Of a stretch of DNA of 64,000 nucleotides, positions 27,124 to 35,360 are shown one piece after another (the first letter of the stretch is position 1; each line of letters starts with the position of its first letter). Both the position numbers and the translations under genes were made by a program. Under the pieces are notes generated by a model. That model searched no databases. It saw only the letters and a program-made list of their open reading frames with translations, and was not told the DNA's origin. This DNA is from Nitrospira sp. (lineage in GTDB: Bacteria; Nitrospirota; Nitrospiria; Nitrospirales; Nitrospiraceae), in assembly GCA_005116835.1 (NCBI GenBank), contig SWDM01000019.1, positions 124,001 to 188,000 on the forward strand, in the 5' to 3' direction.

Positions 27124-27299
27124 AACGCAAAGATCTGATCCGACAGATTGAAGCCGACGGTTGCGTGCTCGTTCGTCACGGCGGAAAGCATGATTGGTAT
27201 CACAATCCCATCACGAAGGTTTCCCAGCCCATCCCTCGCCACACCGAAATCAAGGAACACCTGGCAAAACGCATTCTAAAGATGTTGAGTAATCCCTAG
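27120..27299 (+). CDS. hicA: HicA-like mRNA interferase toxin
   Basis: This 59-residue double-stranded-RNA-binding-like toxin reads KRKDLIRQIEADGCVLVRHG, then GKHDWYHNP with the catalytic His, IPRHTEI, and a C-terminal helix LAKRILKML. These are the standard HicA landmarks. It starts with GTG overlapping the hicB stop (GTGA). It cleaves mRNAs when HicB is depleted. The gene is intact and likely functional. Confidence 0.9.
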   Translation: MKRKDLIRQIEADGCVLVRHGGKHDWYHNPITKVSQPIPRHTEIKEHLAKRILKMLSNP

Positions 27300-27735
27300 T
27301 TTTTCTTAACCCTACCGGAGCGACCTGTCGTTTTCCCTTCGCACAGGCAACTACCTCACCTGCTCATCCACGGGTAAATATTTCCCCCCCCGCATTACCC
27401 TCCGATTGCTTCCCAATCGAGTTCTCGTGGACGTGCCGTTTTCCCTGACGAGGGCCTTCCGATTCCTTATGCCATTCCTTACACGCCCACCCTATGGCAT
27501 TCCGAGACATGCCATTAACCCGAGCGAGGGGAGCTTGGGACCGCGCGTTGCATGAGCGCAGAAGATCATCAGGCTCCGTCCCATCCTCTGTTCTGCGAGC
27601 AAGGAAGGCATCTGGATGCTCTCGATCTTCTATTGATTCGAGTCCACCAGTCAGCTAGGCGGTGAGGTCGGCTTAGAAAAGAGGCGATAGTGCCTTGCTC
27701 TGAAATATTACAGTTGGTGCTGAGGCCTCAATACT
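27300..27735. other. Gene-free stretch after hicA
   Basis: No coding sequence is supported. A GC-word repeat copy (GAGCGAGGGGAG, then GACCGCGCGTTGCATGAGC) lies at 27521-27560. The remainder shows no recognisable pattern. Confidence 0.4.
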
Positions 27736-27951
27736 CAGGATGCTCAAAAAGGCCGGACTTCTCACCCGCCCAACCCTGGCGCGCCGAGACGCGCCTTTTC
27801 CCAAGTAAGGCCGCAGCGGATTGTCACTTTTATTATGGGGTGGCTGGGATGATCCCAACTGCGCGCGTCCAACGAGGGGAGTCTTCGATCGCGCGTTGCG
27901 CGAGCAAGGGGATTGTCCCAGTTACCCCGTCTCTTTTTTCAGCATCCGCTA
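27736..27951. repeat. MITE-like element, copy 3, with nested GC-word repeat
   Basis: The left end is CAGGATGCTCAAAAAGGCC and the right end CTCTTTTTTCAGCATCCGCTA. The right end contains the TAG stop codon of argJ (27949-27951). The interior shares CTCACCCGCCCA and AAGGCCGCAGCG with copy 1 and contains a GC-word repeat at 27857-27909. At about 216 bases it is the longest copy, consistent with a nested insertion. Confidence 0.7.
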
Positions 27952-29178
27952 AGATCGGTAGCTTGCGTTGATGCGGATATAGTCGAACGACAGATCGGTC
28001 GTCCAGATGTGGGCTTTGTGGCGGCCTTGTCCTAGGCTTACCGCGATTGTAAATTCTTTCTGGCGAAAGACCTTTGCAATGCGGGCTTCGGCAGCCAGTC
28101 CAAGTCCCATTCCTTTTGCGACCATCGGAACCCCGCCAAACGAGAGGCTCAGCTTTGACGGAGTAATCGGAACCCCGGCTCGCCCGATCGCCGCCATCAC
28201 CCGACCCCAATTGGCATCTTCGCCGAACAGGGCGGTCTTGACCAGGTTCGAGGTGGCAATGGTTTGGGCTACCTGCCGTGCCTGCGCCACGGAGGCTGCT
28301 CCACTCACCTCAATGTTCACCACTTTGGTCACGCCTTCCCCGTCGCGACAAATCGCCAGCGCGAGCGATTGGCAGGCTTCTGTCAGGAGCAGCAGGAATC
28401 GCTGAAAGGCAGGAGTGCCTTCTTTAATAATACGGTTCTCTGCCATGCCGTTCGCCAAACAGAGGACTGTATCGTTGGTGCTTGTATCTCCATCGACCGA
28501 GATGCAGTTGAACGACTCGTTGGCCGCCAGGTTGAGAGCCCGTTGGAGAGCGCCCTTCGTGATGGATGCGTCCGTAGTGAGGTAGGCCAGCATCGTGGCC
28601 ATGTTGGGATGGATCATGCCTGAGCCCTTGGCCATTCCGCCGATAGTAATCAAGCGACCGCCGATGGTGTCTTGGAGGGCGATGGTTTTTGGGCGAAGGT
28701 CGGTGGTCATGATCGCCCGAGCGGCATCAGGCCCTCCACGATCACTGAGTTGAGTGATCAGCTGCGGCAAACCTTTGACGATTCGATCGACAGGTAATAC
28801 ACGACCGATCACACCTGTGGACCCGACAAAAATCTGATGGGAGGGAACATGTAATTGCCGTGCAAGCAAGGTCGCAGTTGTTTTTGCGGCAGCTAATCCC
28901 TTGGCGCCAGTGCAGGCGTTGGCGTTGCCGCTGTTGACGAGAATGGCTCGCCCGATTCCCTGGCGTAAGTGCAGACGATCCACAATGACCGGCGCCGCGA
29001 CTACTTGGTTTTTTGTGAAGACGCCGGCGATGGGACCGCTCTTTTCAGAGACGATGAGCGAGAGATCCAGCAGGCCTGGCTTCTTGATGCCGCAATGAAT
29101 GCCGGCTGCGAGGAAGCCTTGCGGTGCTGTGACTCCACGGCGAAGAGATGCGATTGTTGATTTTTTGACCATAGTCAT
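27949..29178 (-). CDS. argJ: Glutamate N-acetyltransferase / amino-acid acetyltransferase
   Basis: ArgJ recycles the acetyl group from acetylornithine to glutamate in arginine synthesis and may also make acetylglutamate de novo. The 409-residue precursor self-cleaves at the Thr in MIHPNMATMLAYL (Thr195) to give alpha and beta chains. Other motifs are LVNSGNANACTG, GVIGRVLP and GEDANWGRVMAAIGRAG. A start one residue pair later (MVKK) is possible. Its stop codon is supplied by the end of a MITE-like element. It lies downstream of argC in the same direction. Confidence 0.96.
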   Translation of the reverse strand: MTMVKKSTIASLRRGVTAPQGFLAAGIHCGIKKPGLLDLSLIVSEKSGPIAGVFTKNQVVAAPVIVDRLHLRQGIGRAILVNSGNANACTGAKGLAAAKTTATLLARQLHVPSHQIFVGSTGVIGRVLPVDRIVKGLPQLITQLSDRGGPDAARAIMTTDLRPKTIALQDTIGGRLITIGGMAKGSGMIHPNMATMLAYLTTDASITKGALQRALNLAANESFNCISVDGDTSTNDTVLCLANGMAENRIIKEGTPAFQRFLLLLTEACQSLALAICRDGEGVTKVVNIEVSGAASVAQARQVAQTIATSNLVKTALFGEDANWGRVMAAIGRAGVPITPSKLSLSFGGVPMVAKGMGLGLAAEARIAKVFRQKEFTIAVSLGQGRHKAHIWTTDLSFDYIRINASYRS

Positions 29179-29289
29179 ATTCGTGTGAGCCGCGCGACAA
29201 GCGGTAGTAGGAGTGCGACTCGTGTGACGTGTAAGTCCTGTCCCTTACCAGTCACGCTTTTCTCGCCAGTCCCGCTCGTCTCGCCTGAG

Positions 29290-30363
29290 TTAGGGATAGG
29301 CAGCTGGAGCCGTCAAGCCCGTCTCCTCGGGGAATCCCAACATGAGGTTCATGGCTTGAATGGCTTGGCCTGCGGCGCCTTTCACTAGATTATCCAGCGC
29401 CGCCACTGTAATGACCGATCCTGAACGGGGATCGAGATAGACCCCGATGTCGCAATAGTTGGAGCCCTTGATGTAACGCGGATTCGGGATGGTCTCTTCC
29501 TGGAACCGCACAAACCGCTCACCCTTATAAAAGTCACGATACATGGCGCGTAGGTCTGGCAGTGACATCGGACTCGTTAGCTTGCAGTAGGCGGTACTCA
29601 AGATGCCTCGGTTCATCGGGACGAGGTGCGGGGTGAATGTCACGATGGGTTCAGGGGCTGCCTTTCCTGACGGTTGAGAGGTTCGTTGAAGCAAGCGGCC
29701 CAGCTCCTGTTCGATCTCAGGTATGTGGCGATGCCCCCCGAGTTTGTATGGCTCTATCGATTCATGGGCTTCGGGAAAGTGATAGGGGAGAGCCGGACTT
29801 CGCCCAGCTCCGGATATGCCAGATTTTGCGTCGATGACTACGGTGTGAGGCTGTACGAGACCCTGCGCGAATAGCGGAGCCAATTGCAGAATCGCCGCTG
29901 TAGGGTAGCAACCTGGCGATGCCACTAACTTCGCCTTGGCAATGGCGGCGCGATGCAATTCAGGGAGTCCGTAGACTGCATCCTTCAGCAGACCGGGATA
30001 GGTATGTGGTGTTTTGTACCATTGTTCATAGACGGTAGGATCCGTGAGGCGGTAATCGGCGCTGAGGTCCACTACCAGTTTGCCGGTTTTGATACAGGCC
30101 GAAACCGGCTCTAACGATTTGGTATGGGGGAGGGCCAAGAAAACCGCATCTGCCTGTTCAGCCAGGGCTTCCGGTGAAAGCGCTTGAAACGAGAGAGACA
30201 CGAGACCGGCTAGACTGGGGAAGACCGATCCGACTGCGGCCCCGGCGGATTTCTCCGATGTGACCGCGTGCAGATCGAAGTGCGGGTGGAGGGCTGCCAA
30301 TCGAACCAGCTCCGCTCCTGCATATCCACTGGCCCCTGCGATGGCGACTCGTACTTTTTTCAT
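29290..30363 (-). CDS. argC: N-acetyl-gamma-glutamyl-phosphate reductase
   Basis: ArgC reduces acetylglutamyl phosphate with NADPH. The 357-residue protein starts KKVRVAIAGASGYAGAELVR (Rossmann fold), has ALPHTKSLE and the catalytic Cys in LVASPGCYPTAAIL, and ends in the usual dimerisation region (GAAGQAIQAMNLMLG). The ATG at 30363 with AGGTGA upstream is chosen over the longer frame to 30396. It precedes argJ by about 110 bases; that gap has GC-rich, partly repetitive words. It is separated from rpsI by a strong terminator. Confidence 0.96.
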   Translation of the reverse strand: MKKVRVAIAGASGYAGAELVRLAALHPHFDLHAVTSEKSAGAAVGSVFPSLAGLVSLSFQALSPEALAEQADAVFLALPHTKSLEPVSACIKTGKLVVDLSADYRLTDPTVYEQWYKTPHTYPGLLKDAVYGLPELHRAAIAKAKLVASPGCYPTAAILQLAPLFAQGLVQPHTVVIDAKSGISGAGRSPALPYHFPEAHESIEPYKLGGHRHIPEIEQELGRLLQRTSQPSGKAAPEPIVTFTPHLVPMNRGILSTAYCKLTSPMSLPDLRAMYRDFYKGERFVRFQEETIPNPRYIKGSNYCDIGVYLDPRSGSVITVAALDNLVKGAAGQAIQAMNLMLGFPEETGLTAPAAYP

Positions 30364-30394
30364 GTGTATCACCTGCCATGTGTTCCACAGGCAC

Positions 30395-30427
30395 AAAAAA
30401 AGGGAAGGCGTGGAGCCTTCCCTTTTT
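30395..30427 (-). terminator. Rho-independent terminator of rplM-rpsI
   Basis: A perfect 8-base stem GGGAAGGC (30402-30409) / GCCTTCCC (30415-30422) has a 5-base loop. On the minus strand a run of seven T follows (A run 30395-30401 on plus). A T run also flanks the other side, so it could act on both strands. Confidence 0.9.
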
Positions 30428-30446
30428 CCGACTGTGGCTCCGATGT

Positions 30447-30839
30447 CTAGCGCTTTGAGTACTGGAACCGCTTTCTCGCGCCCTTCTGTCCGTACTTCTT
30501 CCGTTCCTTGACGCGGGAATCGCGGGTCAGCAACCCTTCCTTCTTCAAGGGTATACGGAGGGGTTGGTTGAGTTCCACCAATGCGCGTGAAATGGCATGG
30601 CGTAAGGCGCCGGCTTGGCCAACCTGCCCGCCGCCTTGCACCGTGGCTTTGATCGAGTACTGTCCCATGACCCCGCCGATTTCGAGCGGGAACTGAATGA
30701 TCTGCCTCAAGGTCAGGCGTGGGAAAGCCTTCTCCAGCGGTTGGTCATTGATCGTAATCTCGCCGGCCCGCCCAGTGACCCAGGCTCTGGCGATTGCACA
30801 CTTACGTCGTCCTGTCGCATATTGAGTCGCTACTGCCAT
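30447..30839 (-). CDS. rpsI: 30S ribosomal protein S9
   Basis: S9 sits in the 30S head and its C-terminal tail reaches the P-site tRNA. The 130-residue protein begins TQYATGRRKCAIARAW, has GGGQVGQAGALRHAISRAL, and ends with the characteristic basic tail KKYGQKGARKRFQYSKR. It lies 34 bases after rplM, the conserved L13-S9 operon. A strong terminator follows. Confidence 0.98.
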   Translation of the reverse strand: MAVATQYATGRRKCAIARAWVTGRAGEITINDQPLEKAFPRLTLRQIIQFPLEIGGVMGQYSIKATVQGGGQVGQAGALRHAISRALVELNQPLRIPLKKEGLLTRDSRVKERKKYGQKGARKRFQYSKR

Positions 30840-30873
30840 GTCGCAATGTCTCCTTCTTCGCGCACAGTGAAGT

Positions 30874-31302
30874 CTATAGGGTAATCGGTTCCGGTCGCTG
30901 CGCCTGGTGTGGATGGGTCGGCCCGACGTAGACGCGGAGTTTCTTTGTCATATGATTCCCCAAGGGATTCTTGGGGAGCATACCTTCGATCGCTTTGGTC
31001 AAGAGTTCTGTCGGATCTTTTCGGAATACATGTTCGGCTGTTGCGGTCTTGAGTCCGCCGGGAAACCCGCTATGACGGCGATAGAGTTTCGAGACCATCT
31101 TGTTGCCGGTCAGATGGATCTTTTCCGCGTTCACGATCACGATATGGTCGCCCATGTCGACATGGGGGGTAAAGGTGGGGCGATGTTTGCCACGCAACAT
31201 CCCGGCAACGCGGGCGGCTAATCGGCCCAGCGTTTTCCCTTCCGCATCGACGAGGTACCACTTCTCCTGCACGTCCAACGGTTTTTGCATATAAGTCAAC
31301 AT
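30874..31302 (-). CDS. rplM: 50S ribosomal protein L13
   Basis: L13 is an early 50S assembly protein. The 142-residue protein has [44 protein letters not shown] and [18 protein letters not shown], all typical. It is the first gene of the rplM-rpsI operon on the minus strand, about 30 bases after the end of the first nuclease-family gene. Confidence 0.98.
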   Translation of the reverse strand: MLTYMQKPLDVQEKWYLVDAEGKTLGRLAARVAGMLRGKHRPTFTPHVDMGDHIVIVNAEKIHLTGNKMVSKLYRRHSGFPGGLKTATAEHVFRKDPTELLTKAIEGMLPKNPLGNHMTKKLRVYVGPTHPHQAQRPEPITL

Positions 31303-31333
31303 CGTTCTTCCTGCTCCTTCACTGTCGAATGCG

Positions 31334-31831
31334 TTAGGTTTCTTGTACTTCCGGAGTGCCGATATCTTTCGTTTCCAGTTTTGCCAGCCAGGCGTCGAGA
31401 TTGGTCGTGCTCCGCCTCTTCAACACATCTTGGGTCACGTAAATCGGGCAGGGAGCCCGAAGAGCCAATGCAATGGCGTCGCTGGGCCTGGAATCGATTG
31501 CCCGTTCAAAACCCTTGTTGGAGACATGGACCAGGGCGTAATAGGTGCTGCTTTTGACGTCTGCAATCACGACACGCTGGATGTTAATGTTCAAATGTTC
31601 CGCAAAGCTTTTGACCAAGTCGTGACTCATCGGCCGTGGAGTGATCATGGTGTCGAGCGCCAATTTTATGGCGTTCCCTTCTGAGGCCCCGACCCAGATG
31701 GGAAAGGTATCGTGAGCGTCGTCCTGCCGTATGAGGACCACGATTTTCGTGTCAGTATTGGCCTCATCGAGAATGCGGTCGACTCGGAATTCAACGAGGT
31801 CTTGTTCTTTGGGGAGATCTGCGGTGCTCAT
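31334..31831 (-). CDS. Bifunctional nuclease (BFN/DUF151) family protein, copy B
   Basis: This 165-residue protein matches the DUF151/BFN family, for which DNase and RNase activity has been reported in plants and for which bacterial roles are poorly defined. Landmarks are [27 protein letters not shown] and the signature [15 protein letters not shown]. It is a tandem paralogue of the next gene upstream (31850-32305), with 18 bases between them. Its C-terminal tail is longer and charged ([17 protein letters not shown]). The pair runs toward rplM. Confidence 0.9.
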   Translation of the reverse strand: MSTADLPKEQDLVEFRVDRILDEANTDTKIVVLIRQDDAHDTFPIWVGASEGNAIKLALDTMITPRPMSHDLVKSFAEHLNINIQRVVIADVKSSTYYALVHVSNKGFERAIDSRPSDAIALALRAPCPIYVTQDVLKRRSTTNLDAWLAKLETKDIGTPEVQET

Positions 31832-31849
31832 AGGGTGTCGTGATGAAAA

Positions 31850-32305
31850 TTAGGAATCAAGTTTGCCGAAATCTTCCGGCTTGAGATTTTCCAACCATTG
31901 CTCGAGCTCTTCAGAGCTTTGTTTGCTGATGACGGAATTGTTGGCAAACACCGGCGCATGGCTTCGCAGAGCCAGCGCAATGGCATCGCTGGGTCTGGCG
32001 TCGACGGTGTATTCCGAATCTTCGTACATCAAATGGACCTTTGCAAAATAGGTATGCTCCGTCAGGTCCGTAATCACCACACTAATGACTTTCGCATTGT
32101 AGGCATCGAGAAAAGACTTCATGAAGTCATGGGTCATCGGTCTGGGTGGCGTCACATTTTCCAGCGACATGCTGATGGCGCCGGCCTCCGACTTGCCGAC
32201 CCAGATGGGAAGCATGTCGGAACTTTCCTCGTCGCGCAGCACCACGATGTACGCGTTATTATAGGGGTCGAACATCAACCCCTTTACGTGCATCTGTGTA
32301 ATCAC
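31850..32305 (-). CDS. Bifunctional nuclease (BFN/DUF151) family protein, copy A
   Basis: This 151-residue protein starts MITQMHVKGLMFDPYNNAYI, with PIWVGKSEAGAISMSL, RPMTHDFMKSFLDAY and the family signature [16 protein letters not shown]. It is the upstream member of a tandem duplicate; the two copies are clearly divergent, so the duplication is old. A GT/AC hairpin repeat lies upstream of its start (32461-32578). Confidence 0.9.
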   Translation of the reverse strand: MITQMHVKGLMFDPYNNAYIVVLRDEESSDMLPIWVGKSEAGAISMSLENVTPPRPMTHDFMKSFLDAYNAKVISVVITDLTEHTYFAKVHLMYEDSEYTVDARPSDAIALALRSHAPVFANNSVISKQSSEELEQWLENLKPEDFGKLDS

Positions 32306-32460
32306 GCGAACCGACCCTTTCTACTCAACTGCAAGGGGAAACGTTGTCCCTGTGGACGGATCAGGAAGTGCGTAATCTAGCACTTCTGAAATCAGCCTGT
32401 CAACGAAGCCTGCGGGATCGCTGAAGAAATTCACGGAAGATCACAGCGATCAATGACCTA

Positions 32461-32578
32461 GCCTGGTCTGTCTGGTCCCTCTGGTTTGTTTTGATTATCT
32501 GGTTGATTTGGTTCATCTGGTTAGTTTCGTTTAAACAAATAAACCAAACAAACTAAACAGACCAGACAAACCAAACAA
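32461..32578. repeat. GT/AC quasi-hairpin repeat, copy 2
   Basis: The left arm (GGTCTGTCTGGTCCCTCTGG, then TGATTTGGTTCATCTGG) faces a right arm of AACCAAACAAACTAAACAG and ACCAGACAAACC words. The centre is GTTTAAAC. It lies between the 5' end of one minus-strand gene and the 3' end of the next. Confidence 0.8.
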
Positions 32579-32586
32579 CGATCTTC

Positions 32587-32865
32587 TTAGGCCGGTGGGC
32601 GATAGTTCTGATCGAGTTTTCCCGTATCGGTTTGCTCCCCAAGCTTGAGAAACGCCTTCATCTGTTTCTTCACGAGTTCTCTGCCGCTCTCGTCGCCCAG
32701 GTTGACCTGGTATTCGTTGATGACCATGACCCGCATGCCTTCCCACTTTTTCCAGCAGGGCTTGCAGACCTTGGTTTTAATATCGGCCTCCAACTTTCCC
32801 ATGAAAAGGGGGTCGGTGATAGGTTCTCCCGCTTGTCCGCATGTAACGCACTGGACATCTGCCAT
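32587..32865 (-). CDS. YggX-like Fe(2+)-trafficking protein with added Cys pairs
   Basis: This 92-residue protein contains the YggX core WKKWEGMRVMVINEYQVNL, then SGRELVKKQMKAFL. YggX is tied to protection of iron-sulfur clusters in enteric bacteria. Unlike Escherichia coli YggX it has two Cys-x2-Cys pairs (CVTCG near residue 6 and CKPCW near residue 34), suggesting a zinc-ribbon or iron site; that is inferred. The ATG at 32865 gives the family-length product; the open frame to 32967 has no supporting features. It stands alone between repeats and a tRNA. Confidence 0.8.
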   Translation of the reverse strand: MADVQCVTCGQAGEPITDPLFMGKLEADIKTKVCKPCWKKWEGMRVMVINEYQVNLGDESGRELVKKQMKAFLKLGEQTDTGKLDQNYRPPA

Positions 32866-33016
32866 AGTGTGAGAATCCTCCCGCCTAAATGATGAAGTGA
32901 TCGCGAGAGGGAATTCTAACATTGCGATCGAGCGAAGATAAAGAGCTAAACGGATTGACCCACACATGGCTTCGTGTTAAGAAGATTCGCCCTCAATATT
33001 GAACAGGGGTGAGCAT

Positions 33017-33103
33017 GCCCGGATGGCGGAACTGGCAGACGCGCCGGACTCAAAATCCGGTTCTCGCAAGAGAGTGGGAGTTCGACCCTCCCTCTGGGCA
33101 CCA
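33017..33103 (+). tRNA. tRNA-Leu (CAA)
   Basis: The 87-base gene has acceptor strands GCCCGGA/TCTGGGC, discriminator A and an encoded CCA. The anticodon stem-loop CCGGA-CTCAAAA-TCCGG gives anticodon CAA (codon UUG). A long variable arm (TTCTCGCAAGAGA region) and T-arm with TTCGACC fit a class II leucine tRNA. Confidence 0.97.
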
Positions 33104-33339
33104 ACGCTTTACAAGGCGTTGAAAAATTCGACATAGGAGTTTTACCAGTTTGGAGGATGATCTACTTGCGGGCGAAACCGATTCGATTTTCAGCCGCATG
33201 CCTTCTGTTGACATGTCTGAATGGGTAGCCTATATTTCGCGGAGAAGAGTGATGAACAAGCTTTGCAGCCATGCTGTTGGTCCCATCTTGTTATTCGTCA
33301 TCGCACTTCGTTCTCTCAATCTCACCAAGGAGGCAGCAC

Positions 33340-34095
33340 ATGCGTAAAGTGTTGGCACTGGGAGCGGCAATACTACTTGTCGGTTCGGCCGGTGCGTCAA
33401 TCGCTCAGGAACGCTTGCAGACCAACCAATCTGGCATGGGTGTGGGCGAAGGAGTTGGCGATGTGTCTGGGTCAAGCACTCGTGTGACCACCTTCGATCG
33501 AACCCAATTTCTCGATCGGTTGTCTCAGCCGGAGACGGTGTATGGGCGGGTATTTGCGCTTGACATGGCGCAGCACAGATTGATGATTGAAACAGGCGGG
33601 GCAGGGAAGATATTCGACCAAGGGCAGGAAGGCAAGGCAGGGTACGGGGCTCGGACAGTCATTGCCCTGGTCATTGATGAACACTCGAACATTCAGAGCC
33701 TCAAAGAAATCAATGTTGGGGACGACGTCAGTATCCAAGTCAGGGAACAGACTACGACTGACCATCCCTTTGGCACAGGGCAAAAACTTGTGCTGGAGGC
33801 GTCTGTCATTCATGTTGCTGATACCAGGCAGGGGTTCGGTGGACTTGGACAACGCCCAGATCCCCAGAATGAGCGCTCGATTGATACGAATCGTGGCGGC
33901 ATCACCGGTGGCATCGCTGGATCGGTGTTACCAGGAAAGATCGATTCCGGTATCACCAGCCCGGTTGGTGAATATACCGGTTCCGCTCCCTGCTGGCAGT
34001 GTGAGCCACAGCCGGGATGGGGCAATGGAGTCGGCAACAAGTCAGACTACGGGGCGGATTACAGCAAACCAAACTTGGTCAAGGGCTTGAACTAA
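33340..34095 (+). CDS. Exported protein of unknown function
   Basis: The 251-residue precursor has a signal peptide (MRKVLALGAAILLVGSAGA, cleavage probably after SIAQ). The mature part has a beta-rich middle (about 65-165) with ETVYGRVFALDMAQHRLMIE and KEINVGDDVSIQVRE, echoing the small exported protein at 8033. The C-terminal third is Gly/Pro-rich and low in complexity, with one CWQC motif. AAGGAGG precedes the ATG at 33340; the frame open from 33271 has no such support. A strong terminator follows, so it is probably monocistronic. Confidence 0.75.
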   Translation: MRKVLALGAAILLVGSAGASIAQERLQTNQSGMGVGEGVGDVSGSSTRVTTFDRTQFLDRLSQPETVYGRVFALDMAQHRLMIETGGAGKIFDQGQEGKAGYGARTVIALVIDEHSNIQSLKEINVGDDVSIQVREQTTTDHPFGTGQKLVLEASVIHVADTRQGFGGLGQRPDPQNERSIDTNRGGITGGIAGSVLPGKIDSGITSPVGEYTGSAPCWQCEPQPGWGNGVGNKSDYGADYSKPNLVKGLN

Positions 34096-34122
34096 ATCAC
34101 AACGTATTCCGTGAGCGTGTGA

Positions 34123-34155
34123 GAAGGGGCAGCGTTTCGCTGCCCCTTCTTTTTT
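34123..34155 (+). terminator. Rho-independent terminator
   Basis: A perfect 11-base stem GAAGGGGCAGC / GCTGCCCCTTC with loop GTTTC is followed by six T (34150-34155). It ends the transcript of the exported-protein gene. Confidence 0.95.
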
Positions 34156-34300
34156 CACTCACCCTGTCACTACAATTTCTGCAGCGCTGGCGAGGTCGCA
34201 GACCCCCTGTTAGGATTAGCGTCGAGCTAGCGCACGGCGAACAGTCAAGACGGTTGCGGAGGACCGCTACGTAGCCAGAAATGAGGAGGGGGATGCCACA

Positions 34301-34549
34301 GTGACTGCTCAACCAGATGCAGAATTGGATTTGCGAGGTGTGATTTGTCCCTATAACTTCGTCAAAACGAAGTTAAAATTGGAAGCAATGGAGCAGGGGC
34401 AGGTTCTTGCAGTGTTGCTGGACGATGGGGATCCGATAAGAAACGTTCCCCAGAGTGTGAGAAATGAAGGGCACACAGTTCTTTCGCAGGACTGCGTCGA
34501 GGGATCCTACCGAGTGCTTATTCGCCGCCGTGAAGATGAAGAGGAGTAG
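34301..34549 (+). CDS. TusA-family sulfur-carrier protein
   Basis: This 82-residue protein has the TusA (SirA-like) signature: DLRGVICPYNFVKTKLKLEA with the persulfide-carrying Cys-Pro, then VLLDDGDPIRNVPQSVRNEG. TusA relatives pass sulfur to tRNA thiolation or to dissimilatory sulfur and molybdenum-cofactor pathways; the partner is not evident here. It starts at GTG behind GAGGAGG. Its last 43 bases overlap the 3' end of rsmI on the other strand. Confidence 0.88.
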   Translation: MTAQPDAELDLRGVICPYNFVKTKLKLEAMEQGQVLAVLLDDGDPIRNVPQSVRNEGHTVLSQDCVEGSYRVLIRRREDEEE

Positions 34550-35298
34550 TGTCGCGATCCTGCCCCGTGCCCCTCAATGACAACCGTTACCGCCGATTCT
34601 TTTGGCACAGATCCTATCTGATCGAGTAACTCATCCGCTCGTCCGCGGAAGAGCGTTTCCTTGTCCGTCGTGAGATCCGTAGCAATAACCATCTGTCTGG
34701 TCGGGAGTGCTTGCGCCAGATTTTTCAGCAGTTTACCCAGGATTTTCTGCTCCACATAAAAGACGAGGGTTCTTCGCTCCTTACAAAGGGCAACGAGGTG
34801 TTGTGCTAGCCGGTGATTGGTTGAGGGAAGGTGTCCGTCAAAGAGGATCGCATCGCCGGGAAACCCAGAGATCGCTATCGCTGCCGTGATAGTAGAGGGT
34901 CCGGGAACGGTCTTGACCGGGAATCCTGCTCGATGGGCGGCAGCGACAAAGAGACAGCCTGGGTCATAGATGACCGGGGTACCGTTGTCTGAGACGAGCG
35001 CGATGTCCTCTCCCTGCTTAAGTCGATCGAGAAGGATCAGCATTTTTTCATGGCGATTTGCCGAGCCGTAGCTGGTGATGGTCGTGGCGATGCCATGGTG
35101 GGCCAAGAGAGCCTGGGTCGCACGAGGATCCTCAGATGCGATAATGGCGACCTGTCGCAGCACGGCAAGGGCTCGAAGCGTGATATCATCAGGGTGCCCA
35201 ATTGGTGTGCCGACCACATAGAGTGTGCCTCGGTGGCCGGGCGTGGCAGTCCGGCTTTCCCCTCCACGACCGTTCGGTTGACTCCCATCGCGCGCCAT
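34507..35298 (-). CDS. rsmI: 16S rRNA (cytidine-1402 2'-O)-methyltransferase
   Basis: RsmI methylates C1402 in the decoding centre. The SAM-binding fold shows GTLYVVGTPIGHPDDITLRA, IASEDPRATQALL, LVSDNGTPVIYDPG and VPGPSTITAAIAISG. The ATG at 35298 with AGGAAT upstream gives about 263 residues. The C-terminus (SSSSSRRR) is low in complexity because it overlaps the antisense 3' end of the TusA-like gene. It is divergent from the ccsA-like gene 62 bases away. Confidence 0.93.
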   Translation of the reverse strand: MARDGSQPNGRGGESRTATPGHRGTLYVVGTPIGHPDDITLRALAVLRQVAIIASEDPRATQALLAHHGIATTITSYGSANRHEKMLILLDRLKQGEDIALVSDNGTPVIYDPGCLFVAAAHRAGFPVKTVPGPSTITAAIAISGFPGDAILFDGHLPSTNHRLAQHLVALCKERRTLVFYVEQKILGKLLKNLAQALPTRQMVIATDLTTDKETLFRGRADELLDQIGSVPKESAVTVVIEGHGAGSRHYSSSSSRRRISTR

Positions 35299-35360
35299 CG
35301 ATATAATTCCTCGCTTAATGACTGTCTGTTTCCCCTGAGAAGTTGAGAGGATAGACATCT

